From contig CALYVE010000046.1 of the NCBI GenBank assembly GCA_945492935.1, positions 1 to 9,285 on the forward strand: a stretch of DNA of 9,285 nt, given 5' to 3'. Positions 5,706 to 9,285 of this stretch are shown piece by piece (position 1 is the stretch's first letter; each line of letters begins with the position of its first letter). Made by a program: the position numbers and the translations under genes. Below the pieces are notes generated by a model. The model was not told the DNA's origin, searched no databases, and saw only the letters and a program-made list of their open reading frames with translations. The DNA comes from an uncultured Lachnospiraceae bacterium. Its GTDB lineage: Bacteria; Bacillota; Clostridia; Lachnospirales; Lachnospiraceae.

Positions 5706-8003
5706 TTACAGTTTTTTCATCTTAACAAGAGACGCAAACATGCGCTTTTCACCAACGCGCTCGAAATCAACTGTAATCTCTTTATCACTGCCGGCCGGAA
5801 CAATGGAGGTTACAACACCTTTGCCAAATTTCAGGTGCTTCACAGTGTCACCAACCTCGTAGCAATCATTTGACGATGCAGCAGCATCTCCCATAGGAAA
5901 TGCCTTACCAAAGCCCGGATTTGCAGACGGATTACCGGACGCCTTCGTATATGGATTATTCTTTGCATAGTCATTTGAAAGAATCTTCGGTCGACCATAA
6001 CCTACATTGGTGATATTCTTCTGTGGCATATGAACACCCCCTAAGCTGTTGAATCCTGTTTGTTTTACCTGATCATCTCTTTCAAGATGCTCTGCCGGAA
6101 TCTCCTTTATGAATCTGGAAATTTCGCAGTAATTTGTATTTCCGTGAACCATACGACGGTCTGCAGAAGAAAGATATAATTTTTGCATTGCACGTGTAAT
6201 ACCTACATAACAAAGTCTTCGTTCCTCTTCAAGTGCATCCGGATCGTCTGAATCAAGGGAAAGCCCGCTTGGGAACAAGCGCTCCTCCATTCCGCCAATA
6301 AATACATACGGGAATTCAAGTCCTTTTGCACTATGTAATGTCATGAGTGTTACCTTCTGTGTTTCCTCACCGGTCTCATCATCCACCTCATCTACATCCG
6401 CTACAAGCGCTATCTCCTCTAACAACTCTGTTAAATTCGGATACTCGGCATCCTCTTCATACTTGACAATCTTGTTTTTCAATTCTTCAAGATTCTCAAT
6501 ACGGGCTTTCGCCTCATCTGTTCCTTCATTAAATAGCTCCTGCCTATAGCCTGTATCGTCCAAAATTGCATCAAATACTTCGCTAATATATGCCTGTTCA
6601 TTCAGCATTTCCTTGAAATGCTCCATCTGCTTTGTAAATCCATGGATTTTTTCAACCGCGCGGGACATCCCCGGTACTTCTTCTACATCAAGCAACACAT
6701 CGTAAAAATCCAATCCGTTTTCAATTGCAAAATCGCTTATTTTATCAATTGATGTTGCACCAATGCCACGTTTTGGTACATTAATGATACGCTTCACAGA
6801 CTGATCATCCGCCGGATTCGCGATTGACTTCAAATAACAGACAATATCTTTGATTTCCTTACGGGCATAGAAATTCTGACCACCATATACCTTGTATGGC
6901 AGATTTTCGTAAATCAGTTTTTCTTCTAATACGCGGGACTGTGCATTAGTACGATATAATATTGCAATATCGCCAAGCGACGTTCCCTGATTCTTAAGTG
7001 TCTTAATCTTTGATACAATACCCATTGCCTCAGCATGCTCAGACTCATATCTTGTAAAAACAACCTTCTCTCCATCTTCCTTGCTCGTCCAAAGTGTTTT
7101 ATCCTTACGACCTTCGTTATTGGCAATCACACCATTTGCAGCCTTTAGGATATGTCCGGTTGAACGGTAATTCTGCTCAAGCTTAATGACTGTTGCTTCC
7201 GGGTAAATCTCCTCAAAATTTAAAATATTTGAAATATCGGCACCTCTGAATTTGTAAATACTCTGGTCATCGTCACCAACAACACAAAGATTACGATATT
7301 TCTCTGCCAATTTTTTAACTAAAACAAACTGTGTATAGTTCGTATCCTGATACTCGTCAACCATAATATATTTGAAGCGCTCCTGATATTCCGCAAGGGC
7401 ATCCGGATTTGTCTCAAATAAAAAAATGGTCTGGAAAATCAGATCATCAAAATCTAACGCATTATTGCTCTTTAATCTTTTTTGATATTCACGATAAATA
7501 CTTGCGATCTGTTGACCACGAAAACTTGTTGCATTGTCTTTCTCGTAGTCATCCGGCGTTTTATATTCCTCTTTTGCCTTGGAAATGGCTGCAAGAACCA
7601 TTCGTTCCGGATAAAGCTTCGGATCAATCGAAAGATATTTCATAACCTCGCGAACGACAATCTTTTGCTCATCCGTATCATAAATGGTAAAATCACTTGT
7701 TCCACCAATCTTGTCAATATGCTTGCGTAAAATACGAACACACATGGAATGGAACGTACTTACCCAAACACTTTCAGCACCAAAACCAACGATATTATCG
7801 ACACGCTCTCTCATCTCTTTTGCAGCTTTGTTTGTGAATGTAATCGCTAAAATATTGTAAGGATTGACATTCTTCTCATTGATGAGATATGCGATTCTGT
7901 GGGTTAAAACGCGAGTCTTACCAGAACCCGCCCCCGCAAGAATAAGCAGAGGCCCGTCAACTTTGTAACAGGCCTCTGCTTGCTTATCATTTAATCCTAA
8001 CAC
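5706..8003 (-). CDS. pcrA: ATP-dependent DNA helicase PcrA (UvrD family)
   Basis: A 765-residue SF1A 3'-to-5' DNA helicase acting in nucleotide excision repair, replication restart and removal of RecA or stalled polymerases. All helicase motifs are present: Q motif (LNDKQ, 4-8), Walker A AGAGSGKT (23-30, K29), motif Ia ITFTNKAA (from about 54), Walker B DEYQ (216-219), motif III VVGDDDQSIYKFRGAD (241-256), motif IV QNYRST (277-282), motif V VTLMTLHSAKGLEF (551-564) and motif VI EEERRLCYVGITRA (592-605). After a flexible linker (about 640-714) comes the Tudor-like C-terminal domain (715-765, VGDTVKHLKFGKGVV), which in PcrA contacts RNA polymerase. The start is GTG 8003, 3 nt after the pspA stop, with only a weak ribosome site (GGGA), which suggests coupled translation. 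Length is normal for PcrA. No clear terminator follows the stop. Confidence 0.97.
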   Translation of the reverse strand: MLGLNDKQAEACYKVDGPLLILAGAGSGKTRVLTHRIAYLINEKNVNPYNILAITFTNKAAKEMRERVDNIVGFGAESVWVSTFHSMCVRILRKHIDKIGGTSDFTIYDTDEQKIVVREVMKYLSIDPKLYPERMVLAAISKAKEEYKTPDDYEKDNATSFRGQQIASIYREYQKRLKSNNALDFDDLIFQTIFLFETNPDALAEYQERFKYIMVDEYQDTNYTQFVLVKKLAEKYRNLCVVGDDDQSIYKFRGADISNILNFEEIYPEATVIKLEQNYRSTGHILKAANGVIANNEGRKDKTLWTSKEDGEKVVFTRYESEHAEAMGIVSKIKTLKNQGTSLGDIAILYRTNAQSRVLEEKLIYENLPYKVYGGQNFYARKEIKDIVCYLKSIANPADDQSVKRIINVPKRGIGATSIDKISDFAIENGLDFYDVLLDVEEVPGMSRAVEKIHGFTKQMEHFKEMLNEQAYISEVFDAILDDTGYRQELFNEGTDEAKARIENLEELKNKIVKYEEDAEYPNLTELLEEIALVADVDEVDDETGEETQKVTLMTLHSAKGLEFPYVFIGGMEERLFPSGLSLDSDDPDALEEERRLCYVGITRAMQKLYLSSADRRMVHGNTNYCEISRFIKEIPAEHLERDDQVKQTGFNSLGGVHMPQKNITNVGYGRPKILSNDYAKNNPYTKASGNPSANPGFGKAFPMGDAAASSNDCYEVGDTVKHLKFGKGVVTSIVPAGSDKEITVDFERVGEKRMFASLVKMKKL

Positions 8004-8006
8004 GGA

Positions 8007-8690
8007 TTACTGAAGTCCCATCTTTGCCTTAAGGGCTTCTAATTCGTCCTTAACGGCTGCATCCGGAGCTGCGTCGTACTTCGCTGCTAAAGAATCAACG
8101 GTGCTCTCCTCTGTTGAAAGATTAAGTTCTGTCATAGCATTTGCCTGATCTAACATAGCATTTGCTTTCGCTTCCATACGCTCGAAAGCGCCGATGCTGC
8201 TTGCTGAATCTGACATTGTAGAAGTCATCTTATTGAGCTTCTGCTGTGTCTTAGCAACCTTCATCTTAGCCTTGATTGCGTCTCTTCTGGAATCAAGCTC
8301 GTTAATATCCTTAACTAACTTGTCATGCATCTGTCTCATCTTAAGAGCATTTGCAGCTGCAACATCATATGTCTGCTGCAAGCTGGTCTGCTTCGCAGTA
8401 AGTGTATTCTTCTGCTCTAAGAACTTCATCGCATCTGCTTCATTACCTGCTAAAAGAGCCTTCTCTGCATAAGTCTGCATCTTAGCGATTTCCTTATTGC
8501 ACTCCTCCAACTCTCTCTTGCATCTTTGCTCGTCAGCCATAACAGCAGCTGTTTCCTTCTTAACCTCACCAAGATCCTTCGTAAGATTACGCATTGTCTG
8601 GTCGATCATCTTCTCAGGATCTTCGCATTTGTCAAGCAATGCATTAATATTTGCTGCCATGATGTCTTTAAATCTTGTTAAAATACCCAT
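8007..8690 (-). CDS. pspA: PspA/IM30 family membrane stress protein
   Basis: A 227-residue protein of the PspA/Vipp1 (ESCRT-III-like) family, which polymerises on the inner face of the membrane and protects it under stress. The typical N-terminal amphipathic helix is present (MGILTRFKDIMAANINALL), followed by DKCEDPEKMIDQ, then long coiled-coil helices rich in Lys, Glu, Ala and Gln (about 25-175) and a shorter acidic C-terminal part ending KAKMGLQ. There is no signal peptide or membrane span, as expected. AAGGAGGTA (8701-8709) serves ATG 8690; the 12-nt gap between AGGAGG and ATG is rather long, but no better start is visible. It is the first gene of a two-gene unit with pcrA. No PspB, PspC or PspF-like gene is in the window. 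Confidence 0.93.
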   Translation of the reverse strand: MGILTRFKDIMAANINALLDKCEDPEKMIDQTMRNLTKDLGEVKKETAAVMADEQRCKRELEECNKEIAKMQTYAEKALLAGNEADAMKFLEQKNTLTAKQTSLQQTYDVAAANALKMRQMHDKLVKDINELDSRRDAIKAKMKVAKTQQKLNKMTSTMSDSASSIGAFERMEAKANAMLDQANAMTELNLSTEESTVDSLAAKYDAAPDAAVKDELEALKAKMGLQ

Positions 8691-8747
8691 AATTTTGTAG
8701 TACCTCCTTGTTATATGTAACCTTCGTGGTTGTCATCTGTTGATAAG

Positions 8748-8756
8748 AGTATACCA
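8748..8756 (-). promoter_or_regulatory. Extended -10 promoter of pspA-pcrA
   Basis: TGG directly before TATACT (8748-8753) makes an extended -10 element. The -35 region at 17 bp is poor (TTTCTA), as is usual for extended -10 promoters. A start near 8741 gives a leader of about 50 nt before pspA. Confidence 0.5.
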
Positions 8757-8780
8757 TATCGTTAAATAAATAGAAAACAG

Positions 8781-8803
8781 AAAAAACGCTACAATAAACG
8801 TCT
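8781..8803 (-). terminator. Weak terminator candidate after purC
   Basis: The minus-strand RNA has AGACG pairing with CGUUU (5 bp, one G-U) around a 10-nt loop, followed by more U residues. It begins at the purC stop codon. The stem is short, so leakage into pspA is likely. Confidence 0.3.
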
Positions 8804-9285
8804 ATTTTGCCTGCATTCGTGCAAGTACTGCTTTATAAGTCTCAATAAGGTCACCAATATCCTGTCTGAATACATCCTTGTCATACTTCTGGTTTGTATC
8901 AACATCCCATAAACGGCATGAATCCGGTGAAATCTCATCTGCAAGAAGAATCTCTCCGTCATCTGTCTTTCCGAACTCAATCTTGAAGTCAACTAACTTC
9001 AAGTTAAACTTCAAGAAGAACTGCTTTAATAACTCATTAATCTTTAATGTTGTAGACTTAACGTAAGCATACTCATCTCTTGTGATTAGCTTTAATGCTA
9101 CCGCATGATCCTCATTGATCAATGGATCACCGTAATCATCATTCTTGTATGAAATTTCAAAAATCGGTTCATCCAATACGATACCTTCCGGAGCACCGAG
9201 TCTCTTACAGAAAGAACCTGTTGTGATGTTACGTACAATAACTTCCAGTGGGAAAATAGTAACCTTTTTCACACGGATATCACGC
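8802..9285 (-). CDS. purC: SAICAR synthetase PurC, 5' end outside the window
   Basis: Phosphoribosylaminoimidazole-succinocarboxamide synthase joins aspartate to CAIR with ATP in de novo purine synthesis, in the cytoplasm. The 160 residues present are the C-terminal two thirds of a protein usually about 235 residues long. Both family signatures are visible: IFPLEVIVRNITTGS near the visible start and LVDFKIEFG further on, followed by LLADEISPDSCRLWD with the substrate-binding ADEISPDS part. The C-terminus (IGDLIETYKAVLARMQAK) is the normal family end. The reading frame stays open through the right edge (RDIRVKKVT), so the GTG at 9272 is an internal Val codon and not a start. The gene is followed by a 111-nt gap before pspA. 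Confidence 0.97.
   Translation of the reverse strand, partial: RDIRVKKVTIFPLEVIVRNITTGSFCKRLGAPEGIVLDEPIFEISYKNDDYGDPLINEDHAVALKLITRDEYAYVKSTTLKINELLKQFFLKFNLKLVDFKIEFGKTDDGEILLADEISPDSCRLWDVDTNQKYDKDVFRQDIGDLIETYKAVLARMQAK

Overview
The window reads as an ordinary stretch of chromosome from a low-to-moderate GC Gram-positive anaerobe, most likely a member of the Lachnospiraceae or a close Clostridia relative. The grounds are AGGAGG-type ribosome binding sites, use of TTG and GTG starts, Clostridia-like PcrA, PspA and OFA-transporter sequences, and a FliB-type flagellin methylase homologue. This placement is inference from protein character, not from a search. All genes lie on the minus strand, so transcription runs from high to low coordinates.

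Layout in the direction of transcription: the 3' two thirds of purC (purine synthesis, cut by the right edge); a short gap with a weak terminator candidate and an extended -10 promoter; pspA, followed 3 nt later by the helicase gene pcrA; a consensus-like promoter driving an oxalate/formate-antiporter-family (OFA) transporter gene that is broken twice, by an in-frame TGA at codon 11 and a one-base frameshift in the middle; a monocistronic gene for a 77-residue single-pass membrane protein with an acidic Asp/Phe tail, with its own promoter and terminator; then a probable three-gene unit of dgt (HD-domain dNTP triphosphohydrolase), an unrecognised lipoprotein and a Cys-rich FliB-like protein. 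The last 137 bases on the left hold no gene I can support, but carry a promoter-like element with a 19-bp spacer and internal dyad, the layout of MerR-family promoters, pointing out of the window.

The genes belong to separate processes: purine synthesis, membrane stress, DNA repair and replication, transport, dNTP pool control, and possibly surface protein methylation. I see no mobile element, CRISPR array, tRNA, rRNA or defence island. I do not see a clear new multi-gene system. The points most worth following are the decayed transporter behind an intact promoter, the small acidic membrane protein, the dgt/lipoprotein/FliB-like unit with two TTG starts, and the MerR-type promoter at the left edge.
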